Below are positions 34,233 to 43,312 of a stretch of DNA of 64,000 nt, piece after piece; position 1 is the stretch's first letter; each line of letters opens with the position of its first letter. Below the pieces are notes generated by a model that saw only the letters and a list, made by a program, of their open reading frames with translations, searched no databases and had not been told where the DNA came from. Made by a program: the position numbers and the translations under genes. Origin of the DNA: Lewinellaceae bacterium (GTDB lineage: Bacteria > Bacteroidota > Bacteroidia > Chitinophagales > Saprospiraceae); NCBI GenBank assembly GCA_020636215.1, contig JACJYG010000011.1, positions 1 through 64,000 of the forward strand. The letters run 5' to 3'.

Positions 34233-34272
34233 GATGGGATTTCTGTCGCAGATGATGGGATTTTTGTCGCAG
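34233..34272 (+). repeat. Tandem pair of a 19-bp motif, 21-bp period
   Basis: GATGGGATTTCTGTCGCAG (34233-34251) and GATGGGATTTTTGTCGCAG (34254-34272), in the 232-bp gap between the HTCS gene and the T9SS propeller gene. A third copy is at 32714-32732. The two-turn spacing would suit a dimeric DNA-binding protein, or it may be a dispersed repeat. Confidence 0.8.
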
Positions 34273-34325
34273 GCCGGCACCCCTGGCATCCACAGCCAGC
34301 CCTCATTGCACTCGGCCGGCGAAAC

Positions 34326-34379
34326 ATCCATAGCATCAATAGCATCCACAGCATCAACAACATCAACAGTATCCGCATC
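34326..34379 (+). repeat. 9-bp tandem array (ATCNNNANC-like x6)
   Basis: ATCCATAGC, ATCAATAGC, ATCCACAGC, ATCAACAAC, ATCAACAGT, ATCCGCATC, ending 4 bp before the HTCS stop codon. A third short-period array in the window. Confidence 0.85.
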
Positions 34380-34383
34380 AGCA

Positions 34384-37300
34384 TCAGCCCCCCTTCCCCC
34401 TCCGATACTCCGTTGGCGTCATCCCAAACTGCTCCCTGAAAACGCGGGTAAAAAAGCCCGGGTCGGTGTAACCACATTGGTAGGCGATCTCGGCGACCTG
34501 CAGATCGGTGGCCTTCAGCATTTTTTTGGCTTCCCCCAGGCGGACATTACGGATGAGATCAACCGGAGTGAAACCCGCCAGGCCGGTTATCTTGCGGTGG
34601 AGCTGCGAGCGGCTCATCGCCAGGGTATCGGCCAGGGCGGTGACATTGAGGGTGGCGTCATCCAGATGCTGAAGTAGGTATTCCCGGACTTGTATAATAA
34701 ATGCCGCCTCCTCCGGTTGCTCGCCCTCTACCGAATCAGGAGCCTCCCCGCTGATCAGCGACTGGTAATAGGCCTGCAGCCGCTGCCGCAACTCAATCTG
34801 TTTGTGGGCGATCAACTTGAGTTCCGCCGCCAGGAAGGGCTTGGTGAGGTAGGCGTCGGCCCCGTGCTGCAAGCCTTCCAGCCGGGAAGGTGCATCGGCC
34901 CTGGCGGTGAGCAGGATGACCGGGATGTGGCTGGCCCGGATGTCTGTTTTAAGGCGGCGGCAGACTTCAAAGCCATCCATCTCCGGCATCATCACATCGC
35001 TGATAACCAGCTCGGGCGTCAGCTCCAGGGCTTTTTCCAGCCCCTGCTGGCCGTTTTCGGCTTCTTCCACCCGGAAATGCCCCTCCAGGCAGCCCCGCAC
35101 GTAGGCCCGCAGGGCCGGGTGATCTTCGATGAGGAGCACCAGGGGCAGGGAATCCGCTGGTTCTGCCGCCGCAGAAAGCGCCTCCCCCGATAGGAATTCC
35201 TCTTTTCCGGTATCCGGGCGAAGGGGCATGGCTTTTAAATGCGCATTTTGGGTGATGGGCAGCTCCACTGTAAAGCAGGCGCCATGGCCCGGTTCGCTTG
35301 TCACGGTAATCTCCCCGCCCATCAGGTGGACGAGCTCCCGGCACAAGGCCAGGCCGATTCCAGTCCCAAAGCCCACTTCCCTGCGAGCCCCTTCCAAGTT
35401 ACCGGGGCCTCCCCCCCTTCGGGGGGCTTGGGGAAGGCTCAAAAACCGTTCAAACACCCGCTCCAGCATCTCCGGTGGGATTCCCATCCCGGTATCGGCC
35501 ACTTCAATCCGGAAGGTTCCCGAATCCATGGCCTGAGCCCGGACGCTGATGGTTCCTCCCGCCGGCGTGAATTTGATGGCGTTAGACAACAAGTTGACGA
35601 TCACCTGCTCCAGGTGTTCGGGGGCAAAATCCATGAAAAAGGGGCCTTCGGCTGTAGACAACTGCAGCGCAAGCTTTTTTTCCTCGGCAAGGGAGCGGAA
35701 GGAATCCACCAGGTACCGGAGAAAGAAAAACACATCGCTCTGCACCAGTTCCAGTGACAAGCGTCCTGATTCCAGCCGCGCCAGGTCGAGCATCTGATTG
35801 ACCAGCCGCAGCAGGCGGTTGCCCTGATCTTCGATGTTTTTCAGCTCCGGGCGGAATAATTGTTCAACCTTGTATTTGAGCTGGTTCGCTACCCCAAGGA
35901 TGATCGTCAGGGGCGTGCGGAACTCGTGGGTGATGTTGGTGAATACGCGGTTTTTGAAAGCGTCCAGTTCCAGCAGCCGCAGGTTTTCGGCCTCCTGCAG
36001 GCGGCGGCCCAGCAGGAAGCGGTAGGCGCTATAGAAACCGGCCAGCAGGACGAGGGCATAAGCGGTGAAGGCCAAGTAGGTTTTCCACCACGGCCGAAGC
36101 ACGACAACCTCCAGCCGGATGCCTTCCTCATTCCAGGCGCCATCCGCGTTAGCGGCCTGAACCCAGAGTGTGTATTTTCCGGGGGCCAGAGCAGTGAAAA
36201 AAACTTCCCTTCTGCTGCCGATGTTGATCCAACCGTTGTCCCAGGGCGCCATTCGGTAGCGATACTGGTATTCCTCCGGGTTCTTGAAATACAAGGCGGA
36301 AAACTGCAGCGAGATATCATTCTGCCAGTGCTTCAGCCGGATTGCCTTTGCCCGGGAGATATGAGAGTCCAGAGGGCCGTCCGGGCCGGGCGCTACCGGC
36401 TGGTTGAACAACTGGAAGCCGGTGAAGGCCAGTTTGGGCGGAAGTGTATCCAGCAACAAGCTGTCGGGATGAAAATAGACGGCGCCGGACAACTCCCCGT
36501 ACACCATGCCGCCATTCCTGGTTTTCAGGCTGGGGATATTCATGGCATAGCCCGATTCGGCTTCTTCCCGCCAGTTGGCGGCGCTGATGCGCCTCAGTAT
36601 CCTTTTTTGAAAGGGGTCGAACTGCACCAGCCCTCTGGCATTTAACATCCATAGCATCCCCTGCCGGTCCTCCAGGATGCCCTGCACCAGGCCCAGCGCT
36701 GCATTGGTTTCCGCATCCAGGTGGATCAATTGCTTTGAATTCGGGTCAAAGCCTTTCAACCCGCTGCTATGGGTGGCCAGCCAGGCCAGGCCGTTGCGGC
36801 CGAAGTGGATATCCCATACGCCGTATTCGGGAATATAGCGCTCGAAGCTCCCGGAACTGGGGTCGAAAATGAGCAAGCCATTTTGGTTTATCCCCAGCCA
36901 TATCCGGCCTTGCGGGCCCTCCTCCAAGGTCATTATGGCTCCGATTTGCCAAATACTGTCCTTTTCGGTATAACATTTTCGAATGCCAAGCCCTCCGGGC
37001 CCCTCCTGCAATTCGCAAAACCCAAAACCCCAGGCGGTGAGCCAGCGTTTTCCCCCGCTTGTTTCCCACAAAACAGTATTGTTTATTTTCACCCCTTTCC
37101 AACTGAATGGCATGGAAATAGCCTGCCTGGTTTCCGGAAAAAACTGAATGCCCTGGCGGCTGGCCCCAAGCCATAGAGAGCCGGATGGACCCTGTTGGAT
37201 AGAAGAAACAGCCGCTTCTTCCCCTGGCTGGATTGGTTTGGGAGGCATAGCATACCGGCGGTACATGCTACTGCCAATATCCCATTCGAAAAGCCCCAGC

Positions 37301-38487
37301 GAAGAAGTTCCAATCCATATTTCCCCCTGGCTGTCTTCGAAAAAGGACTTGGGTTTGGGATGCACCAGAACGGCGGATTGGGGAAGGTAGGGGTTCCAGC
37401 GCCTGAAGCGCCCCTTGTTCGGGTCATATTGAAATATCCCCTTCTGCCAGGCGCCAGCCCAGAGGTTGCCGGCATAATCGACGCAAACCTCGTTCATTAT
37501 GGTTTCATTTCTCGATCTATCTTCCCGCCATTTCAGGCCGGACCATTGTTCCTTTACCGGGTCAAACAGAGGAATAAAGGGCGCCTGGAGTATCCCAACC
37601 GCTCCAACAGCTAGTGCAATTTTCCCGTCCTTTAACACGGCCAGGCTACGAACATATTGTTCTCCACTTACCGTTGGCGGCGGGATGGGGTATTTCTTAA
37701 AAGATTCCCTGTTGACATCAAAGCGAACCAACCCTTCATAGCTCGACCCCACCCAAATCGTAGCCGGGGGAACAAAACAAACCGACCAGCATTCATTAGC
37801 CCTTTGCTCCTTTTTTTCTGAAAAACGGAAAAGCCGGAATGTTCCCGTTGCCTCCTCCCATTTGCACAATCCCTCCAGGGTAGGCATCCAAATATTCCCG
37901 GCCTCATCTTCCGCCATAGGGCCCAAAACATCCGTGGAAGGGAAGGTGTAAGGCGGCGGCAGTTGGGGAGAATACTGTTGAAATTGTTCGCCCTCCACCA
38001 CAAACAATCCGATACCATAGGTCCCAACCCACAAGCGCCCCTTGCGATCCTCCAGCAGCGAACTAACGGCATCGTCCAACGGGATGAGGCTTTTTTTCGC
38101 CAGGGTGTCGTAAAGAAAGTGCTGAAAACGGTCCGTACCCGGATCGTAACGAAACAGTCGGCACTCCCCCCAACCATACCCCAGCCAGATATCGCCGCTC
38201 CGCCCCTTGCACAGCACCGGCAGGTTGCGCACCGGAAGGGTATCAGCCTTGCCTACAGACGGGCGGTACACCTGCATGGCATAACCATCATAGCGCACGA
38301 TACCGCCCAAGGTGCCGAACCACATGAAGCCCTGCTCGTCCTGAATGATGTCCAGCACAGAGGGATTGGGCAGGCCGTCTTCGAGGGTCAGTCGATTGAA
38401 AGGCACGGTTTGGCTCTGGCCACCGGCTTCGGGCCGCCCGAAGAAAAATAGAGATAACCAAAGTATAAAAGGGAAAATTGGTTTCAA
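34384..38487 (-). CDS. Hybrid two-component system protein (sensor, kinase, receiver, AraC output)
   Basis: 1367 aa in one chain. Signal peptide 1-24; residues ~25-690 form a two-component-regulator propeller sensor (DEQGFMWFGTLGGIVRYDG, GEIWIGTSSLGLFEWD and similar); Y_Y_Y domain ~705-785; membrane helix ~790-810; histidine kinase with phospho-His H854 (FTNITHEFRTPLT) and ATP-binding N/G boxes (NLLSNAIKF, DTGMGI, GFGTGIGLAL); receiver with phospho-Asp D1164 (VISDVMMPEMDG); AraC HTH 1270-1367. The start is TTG at 38487, which gives a good signal peptide. A ~56-bp palindromic element lies in frame in the ATP lid. It diverges from susC/susD and likely controls them by sensing a glycan-derived ligand. 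Confidence 0.95.
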   Translation of the reverse strand: MKPIFPFILWLSLFFFGRPEAGGQSQTVPFNRLTLEDGLPNPSVLDIIQDEQGFMWFGTLGGIVRYDGYAMQVYRPSVGKADTLPVRNLPVLCKGRSGDIWLGYGWGECRLFRYDPGTDRFQHFLYDTLAKKSLIPLDDAVSSLLEDRKGRLWVGTYGIGLFVVEGEQFQQYSPQLPPPYTFPSTDVLGPMAEDEAGNIWMPTLEGLCKWEEATGTFRLFRFSEKKEQRANECWSVCFVPPATIWVGSSYEGLVRFDVNRESFKKYPIPPPTVSGEQYVRSLAVLKDGKIALAVGAVGILQAPFIPLFDPVKEQWSGLKWREDRSRNETIMNEVCVDYAGNLWAGAWQKGIFQYDPNKGRFRRWNPYLPQSAVLVHPKPKSFFEDSQGEIWIGTSSLGLFEWDIGSSMYRRYAMPPKPIQPGEEAAVSSIQQGPSGSLWLGASRQGIQFFPETRQAISMPFSWKGVKINNTVLWETSGGKRWLTAWGFGFCELQEGPGGLGIRKCYTEKDSIWQIGAIMTLEEGPQGRIWLGINQNGLLIFDPSSGSFERYIPEYGVWDIHFGRNGLAWLATHSSGLKGFDPNSKQLIHLDAETNAALGLVQGILEDRQGMLWMLNARGLVQFDPFQKRILRRISAANWREEAESGYAMNIPSLKTRNGGMVYGELSGAVYFHPDSLLLDTLPPKLAFTGFQLFNQPVAPGPDGPLDSHISRAKAIRLKHWQNDISLQFSALYFKNPEEYQYRYRMAPWDNGWINIGSRREVFFTALAPGKYTLWVQAANADGAWNEEGIRLEVVVLRPWWKTYLAFTAYALVLLAGFYSAYRFLLGRRLQEAENLRLLELDAFKNRVFTNITHEFRTPLTIILGVANQLKYKVEQLFRPELKNIEDQGNRLLRLVNQMLDLARLESGRLSLELVQSDVFFFLRYLVDSFRSLAEEKKLALQLSTAEGPFFMDFAPEHLEQVIVNLLSNAIKFTPAGGTISVRAQAMDSGTFRIEVADTGMGIPPEMLERVFERFLSLPQAPRRGGGPGNLEGARREVGFGTGIGLALCRELVHLMGGEITVTSEPGHGACFTVELPITQNAHLKAMPLRPDTGKEEFLSGEALSAAAEPADSLPLVLLIEDHPALRAYVRGCLEGHFRVEEAENGQQGLEKALELTPELVISDVMMPEMDGFEVCRRLKTDIRASHIPVILLTARADAPSRLEGLQHGADAYLTKPFLAAELKLIAHKQIELRQRLQAYYQSLISGEAPDSVEGEQPEEAAFIIQVREYLLQHLDDATLNVTALADTLAMSRSQLHRKITGLAGFTPVDLIRNVRLGEAKKMLKATDLQVAEIAYQCGYTDPGFFTRVFREQFGMTPTEYRRGKGG
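35385..35440. repeat. Palindromic REP-like element inside the HTCS kinase domain
   Basis: Ends GAGCCCCTTCCAAG and CTTGGGGAAGGCTC are near-complementary and enclose a CCCCCCTTCGGGGGG hairpin. It encodes a proline/glycine/arginine-rich stretch (PQAPRRGGGPGNLEGAR) between the F box (VFERF) and the G2 box (GTGIGLAL), longer than usual for this loop. Confidence 0.7.
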
Positions 38488-38733
38488 CGCCCGTTATAAA
38501 GCTTATTTAATGATGAAATTACACAAAAGAAGGCTATAAGCTGCCAAAATATGCTTATCAGCCATGCCAATCAAGTACGTATTTTTTTTAAATTTACTTA
38601 AGTTTATTCCCTTTCTACAAAGGATATTCAGAAAATTTTCCGTCAAGCGCCCGCATAAGCAGGCCCCGCTATCCGAACTTTAAACTATTGAGAACACCTT
38701 TCTGGAATCTGAAAAACAACACCATAACCCTAC
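38488..38733. other. Divergent upstream region of the HTCS and susC genes
   Basis: 246 bp shared 5' region. The regulator probably binds here. No exact TAnnTTTG element or obvious operator repeat could be picked out on either strand. Confidence 0.5.
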
Positions 38734-41709
38734 ATGAGACCCCTCATTTTGCTCCTCCTGTCCATCTGGCCCCTCTTGGCGTGGGCGCAGTCAATCAATG
38801 TACGGGGAACGGCCCTAAGTGATTCGGGCGCCCCACTTCCGGGCGTCAACGTAACGGTTGCAGGCACAACTCTGGGCTCCTTCACGGATGCTGCAGGAGC
38901 CTTTCAACTGGAAGTTCCTCCGGCTTACGACACGCTTATCTTTTCCTACACTGGCTATGAAATCCGCCGAATTCCCATCCGAAGAAACGCCCCCATGCAA
39001 GTTGTGCTGAAGCCAATTTCCTACGAGCTGAATGAGGTAACCGTTATCGGCTTTGGCGAACAGAACAAAAAAACGCTCACCGGCGCCTTTAGTTCCACCT
39101 GCGAAGAGGCCTTTCAAAACGTGTCCGTTTCCAACTGGGAGCAAGCGCTGCAGGGGCGCCTGCCGGGCGTGTCTATCACCTCGGCCTCGGGAGGCCTCGA
39201 CGCCTCGGCCAGCATTCGGGTGCGGGGGGTGGGCTCCATCAGCGCCGGCAACCAACCGCTGATCGTCATCGACGGCACCGTATTGTCCGGCCTGGGCGGG
39301 ATCGAAAGCCTGGGCTACCTGACCAACCCTTTTATTGGGCTCAATACCGAGGACATCGCCTCGGTGGAAGTGCTGAAAGACGCCGCTGCGGCGGGCATCT
39401 ATGGCTCACGTGGCAGTAATGGAGTGATCCTCATTACCACCAAAAGCGGCCGCTATGAGGCCAAACCCACGGTTACCCTGAACTACTACGCCGGCTTTTC
39501 GGAGATCAGCGAGCGTTACGATTTATTGAATGGCAAGGAATACGCCGCGCTATGGAACGAAGCTGCACGCAATGTGGGCAATACGGCCAACCTCTACGAT
39601 GTGACAGCACAGCCCACCACCGACTGGCAATCGCTGCTGCTCCGCCGAGGGTTTGTCCAGCAGGCGCAGGCCAGCATTTCCGGCGGCACGGCCAACACCC
39701 GCTTTTACATAAGCGGGACTTTCCGGGATGAGAACGGCAACCTTATCACCACCAATTTCAAACGCTACAGTGTACGCGCCAATTTCGAGCAGCGGATCGG
39801 CGACAAGTGGTCGGCGGGCTTGTCCGTGGCGCCCACGCGGGTAGCGGACCAGCGGGTGGGCAACCAATTGGGCGGCTCACCATTTGGATGGGCGGCCTGG
39901 TATTTCCCTAATGTGGAGGCATTTCACCCCGACGGTCAGCCCATCCGTACGCCACTCGTGACATCCAATGGCGCTGGCGGCTTTACCGGCAACCCTCTAT
40001 TGACGGCCATTGACCAGGAAGCCGAAGTCGTTACCCAGCATTTGCTGGCGCGTGGCCATCTGCAGTTTTCCCCCCTGCCCGGCCTGCGCCTGCGCACCGA
40101 AGCATCCACCGAAGCCAGCCAGGAGAACGAATGGAAATACGCCGGCCCCGCCACCTTTTTCGGCAGAGGAGTGGGCAGCGGTTCCGTGCAGCAGCAGCAT
40201 ATCGCCAGCTTTCAGTGGACGAACCAGGCCGACTGGTCGCCCCTACTGCCCGCAGGCCATCGACTGGACTTAACCGCCGGGATGCAACTGGTGCGCACCA
40301 GCTTCGAGGGAGATTACACCGCAGGCAGCAACTTCTCCAGCGATCAGGTTCGCTATCTGAACAGCACCGCCCAGGTAGAGGAATTCTTCAGCTGGCATAC
40401 AGCCTCCGCTTTCCTGGGCTATTTCAGCCGGCTGCATTATTGCTGGCTCGGCCGCTACCTGCTGGAGCTGTCAGGCCGTTATGACGGCTCCTCCCGCTTT
40501 GGCGCCGGCCGGCGGTTCGGCTTTTTCCCGGCGGCATCCGCCGGGTGGATACTAACTGAGGAACCTTTCCTGAAAAGCGCTTTCCTGGATTTTCTCAAAA
40601 TCCGAACCAGCTACGGCCTGACGGGCAATGCCGAGATCGGCGACTTTGCTTCCCGCGGCCTGGTAGCCGCCAACAACAACTATCTGGGGCAGCCGGGCTA
40701 CCTAATCCAGTCGCTGGAAAACCGGAACCTGGGCTGGGAAAAATGCCGGCAATGGAACGCCGGGCTGGATTTTGCACTCTGGGACAACCGGATACGGGGG
40801 ACGGTAGACTACTATATCAAAGACACCCGCGATCTGTTGCTGGAAGTCCCGGCGCCGGCCACTAACGGGGTGAGTACTATTCTGGAAAACGCCGGGGCGG
40901 TACGCAACTCGGGGCTGGAATTCGAACTATCGGTTGATGTGCTGCGCGGGCCCTTGCGCTGGACGGTGCAGCTCAACGGCGCCACCCTACGCAACCAGGT
41001 GCTGGAACTCGCCGGCCGGGACGGAAACGGCGAAGAAGGGGACATTATCCTGAACGGCCGCAACCTCTTCCGAAGCGGGGAGCCAGTTGGCGCCTTCTAC
41101 CTGGTAAAATACGCCGGCGTGGACCCCGAAAATGGAGATGCGCTGTTTTATGATCTGGAAGGAAATAAGGTGGCCAATCATGCTCCGGCAGAAAACCGGC
41201 AGATCGTGGGAAGCCCGATTCCCCGATTTTCCGGAGGCATGGTGCAATCGCTCCAGTTCCGGGGCTTTGAACTGTCGGCCTTTTTTCATTTCAAAACCGG
41301 GCATCAGATCTATCTGCTGCACTCCAGCCTGGAAAATAATATGACATGGGGAGACAACCAACTGCGTACCCAACTCGATGCCTGGCGGCCGGACAACCGC
41401 GATACGGATGTGCCTCAGGCTCGCCTGTGGGCCCCGAACGGCAATCAGCCCTCCACCCGTTATCTGCACGATGCCGATTTTGTCCGCCTGAAAAATCTGA
41501 CGCTGGCCTATACCTTCCCGGCAATAGGCAAACAGGCGGCTCAACTGCGATTGTTCGCCTCCGCCCAAAACCTCTTCACCTTAACCCGCTTCCCGGGGCT
41601 GGACCCCGACAGCGAGTTCTACCCGGCCCAGCAGGCGGCGCAGGGCGGCGTATTGTACAACCTGCCGGCTTCAAGTACGTATACGGTGGGGGTTAACCTG
41701 AAGCTTTAG
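38734..41709 (+). CDS. SusC/RagA-family TonB-dependent outer-membrane transporter
   Basis: 991 aa. Signal peptide (MRPLILLLLSIWPLLAWAQ); carboxypeptidase-D-regulatory-like domain ~22-100 (VRGTALSDSGAPLPGVNVTVAG, TDAAGAFQLEVP); TonB box/plug ~110-230 (NEVTVIGFGEQ, GVSITSASGGLDASASIRVRG, IASVEVLKDAAAAGIYGSRGSNGVILITTK, the SusC signature); then a 22-strand barrel ending YTVGVNLKL. It imports a ligand captured by the partner SusD lipoprotein using TonB energy. It is followed by susD with a 77-bp gap and preceded by the divergent HTCS. No glycan-degrading enzyme is beside the pair, so the substrate is open (glycan, peptide or other oligomer). Confidence 0.96.
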   Translation: MRPLILLLLSIWPLLAWAQSINVRGTALSDSGAPLPGVNVTVAGTTLGSFTDAAGAFQLEVPPAYDTLIFSYTGYEIRRIPIRRNAPMQVVLKPISYELNEVTVIGFGEQNKKTLTGAFSSTCEEAFQNVSVSNWEQALQGRLPGVSITSASGGLDASASIRVRGVGSISAGNQPLIVIDGTVLSGLGGIESLGYLTNPFIGLNTEDIASVEVLKDAAAAGIYGSRGSNGVILITTKSGRYEAKPTVTLNYYAGFSEISERYDLLNGKEYAALWNEAARNVGNTANLYDVTAQPTTDWQSLLLRRGFVQQAQASISGGTANTRFYISGTFRDENGNLITTNFKRYSVRANFEQRIGDKWSAGLSVAPTRVADQRVGNQLGGSPFGWAAWYFPNVEAFHPDGQPIRTPLVTSNGAGGFTGNPLLTAIDQEAEVVTQHLLARGHLQFSPLPGLRLRTEASTEASQENEWKYAGPATFFGRGVGSGSVQQQHIASFQWTNQADWSPLLPAGHRLDLTAGMQLVRTSFEGDYTAGSNFSSDQVRYLNSTAQVEEFFSWHTASAFLGYFSRLHYCWLGRYLLELSGRYDGSSRFGAGRRFGFFPAASAGWILTEEPFLKSAFLDFLKIRTSYGLTGNAEIGDFASRGLVAANNNYLGQPGYLIQSLENRNLGWEKCRQWNAGLDFALWDNRIRGTVDYYIKDTRDLLLEVPAPATNGVSTILENAGAVRNSGLEFELSVDVLRGPLRWTVQLNGATLRNQVLELAGRDGNGEEGDIILNGRNLFRSGEPVGAFYLVKYAGVDPENGDALFYDLEGNKVANHAPAENRQIVGSPIPRFSGGMVQSLQFRGFELSAFFHFKTGHQIYLLHSSLENNMTWGDNQLRTQLDAWRPDNRDTDVPQARLWAPNGNQPSTRYLHDADFVRLKNLTLAYTFPAIGKQAAQLRLFASAQNLFTLTRFPGLDPDSEFYPAQQAAQGGVLYNLPASSTYTVGVNLKL

Positions 41710-41786
41710 CCGTATCGATTAGATGGAAGGTACTTTCGAAGTGCCTTCCATCTGGCACTCCAACCAAAAAATTAAAACTAAACACA

Positions 41787-43241
41787 ATGTTACGTTACGC
41801 CCTTTCAGTCATCGCCCTAATGCTCCCACTCTTCTCCTGCACCCGCTGGGTAGAACTGACCGCCACCGATACCCTGCTCACCCAGGAGGCTTTCGATACC
41901 CGCCAGGAACTGGAATCTGCCCTGACAGGCGCATATTCCCTGGTAAGGGGTGAAGATCTCGCCGGGCGCAACTGGCTGCTGTTGTCCGACCTCATGGCAG
42001 GGAATGCCAGCCTGAATTGTTGCGAGTTCCAGGAATTCACCAACCTTCAGGCCAGCCCCTTCAATTCCCAGGTAGAAGCCCTGTGGGCGGCCAGCTACCG
42101 GGCCGTCAACCAGCTCAACCAGATCCTGGCCGCTGTTGATGCAGTAGCGGAGGCGGACCCTGATTTTTCGGTGGCCGAACAGGAGCGCATAAAAGGTGAA
42201 GCGTTGTTCCTGCGCGCCGCGATCTATTTTCAGTTGGTGCAGTACTTTTCCCTGCCCTATTCGGAGGAAAACCGGGATTCCATGGGCGTGCCCCTGGTTT
42301 TGGAACCGGTTCTGGACAAAGACGCGATCTCCTATCCGCCCCGGGCCAGCATTGGAGCGGTGTATGCACAGATCGAGGAGGATCTTCAACAGTCCCGAAA
42401 AGGGCTTCCGGATTGGGCGCCCTCGGGCAAGCCGGGTAAATCTGCCGCAACTGCCTACCTGGCGAAAGTAGCTTTCCAGCAGAGGCGCTGGGTGGAAGCG
42501 GATTCATGGGCGGAAGAAGTATTGAACAGCTACCACCAACTTGCCGAAACACCTCAGGATTTTTTCCGGGAAGAAGGGTCGAGCGAAGAGATCTGGTGCA
42601 CCGCGGCCAGCGCCGACAACCCCAACTATGCCGGCTTGAACTGGGCCTATTCCAGCGCATACGTTCATCCGGATCTGGTGGAAAACGGCTATCAGGCCCT
42701 ACTCTTTCCCCGCCATCAGGCGACGCTGGAAGCAATCGGCTACCGGGCCGTCGACCTGCGCAGCGATACGGGTTTCCTCGCCCGCGCCCCCCTGCTGTCT
42801 GCCGATTTTACCAGCACTTTCAAGTATGAAGATGGCCTGGAACTGGGCGACGACGCCCCCCTGCTCCGCCTGGCGGAGATCCTGCTGATCCGCGCCGAAA
42901 CGGCCGCCCGCCTGGGACAGGTTGACGAAGCGATTGAACTGCTCAACCAGATCCGCCGCCGGGCCTTCCGGATCGTGGAAAGCAACGGCGCCTTGCTGCC
43001 CGACAGCGGGCCCTGGATCGATTACCAAAGCCAGGATTTTTCCCCTGAAGCGCTCCTGGCCGCCATCGCCCGCGAGCGCCGAGTAGAGTTGGCCTTCGAA
43101 GGCAACTACCTGCACGACCTGACGCGCCGCCGGCAGGAGGTTCGTCCTGGCGTGGACTGGAACCATCCCCGGCTGCGGCTGCCTATTCCGCAAGGGGAGC
43201 TGGATGCAAACCCGAACCTGGCGCAGAACCCGGGGTATTAG
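41787..43241 (+). CDS. SusD/RagB-family nutrient-binding outer-membrane lipoprotein
   Basis: 484 aa. Lipoprotein signal MLRYALSVIALMLPLFSC (Cys 18). Family features: the N-terminal TDTLLTQEAFDTRQELESALTGAYSLV (SusD-like motif), TPR helices (VAEQERIKGEALFLRAAIYFQLVQYF), and the C-terminal LLRLAEILLIRAETAARLGQVDEAIELLNQIRRRA and ERRVELAFEGNYLHDLTRR. It caps the SusC barrel and binds the ligand at the cell surface. Downstream of susC in the same operon. Last gene of the pair; the next gene is on the other strand. Confidence 0.96.
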   Translation: MLRYALSVIALMLPLFSCTRWVELTATDTLLTQEAFDTRQELESALTGAYSLVRGEDLAGRNWLLLSDLMAGNASLNCCEFQEFTNLQASPFNSQVEALWAASYRAVNQLNQILAAVDAVAEADPDFSVAEQERIKGEALFLRAAIYFQLVQYFSLPYSEENRDSMGVPLVLEPVLDKDAISYPPRASIGAVYAQIEEDLQQSRKGLPDWAPSGKPGKSAATAYLAKVAFQQRRWVEADSWAEEVLNSYHQLAETPQDFFREEGSSEEIWCTAASADNPNYAGLNWAYSSAYVHPDLVENGYQALLFPRHQATLEAIGYRAVDLRSDTGFLARAPLLSADFTSTFKYEDGLELGDDAPLLRLAEILLIRAETAARLGQVDEAIELLNQIRRRAFRIVESNGALLPDSGPWIDYQSQDFSPEALLAAIARERRVELAFEGNYLHDLTRRRQEVRPGVDWNHPRLRLPIPQGELDANPNLAQNPGY

Positions 43242-43312
43242 GCAACAGTAAGTCACGGGGTGGCTCTCCGAAAGTTAACAGGGATCAGCCAGCCCGTGAC
43301 AAACCTCAATAT

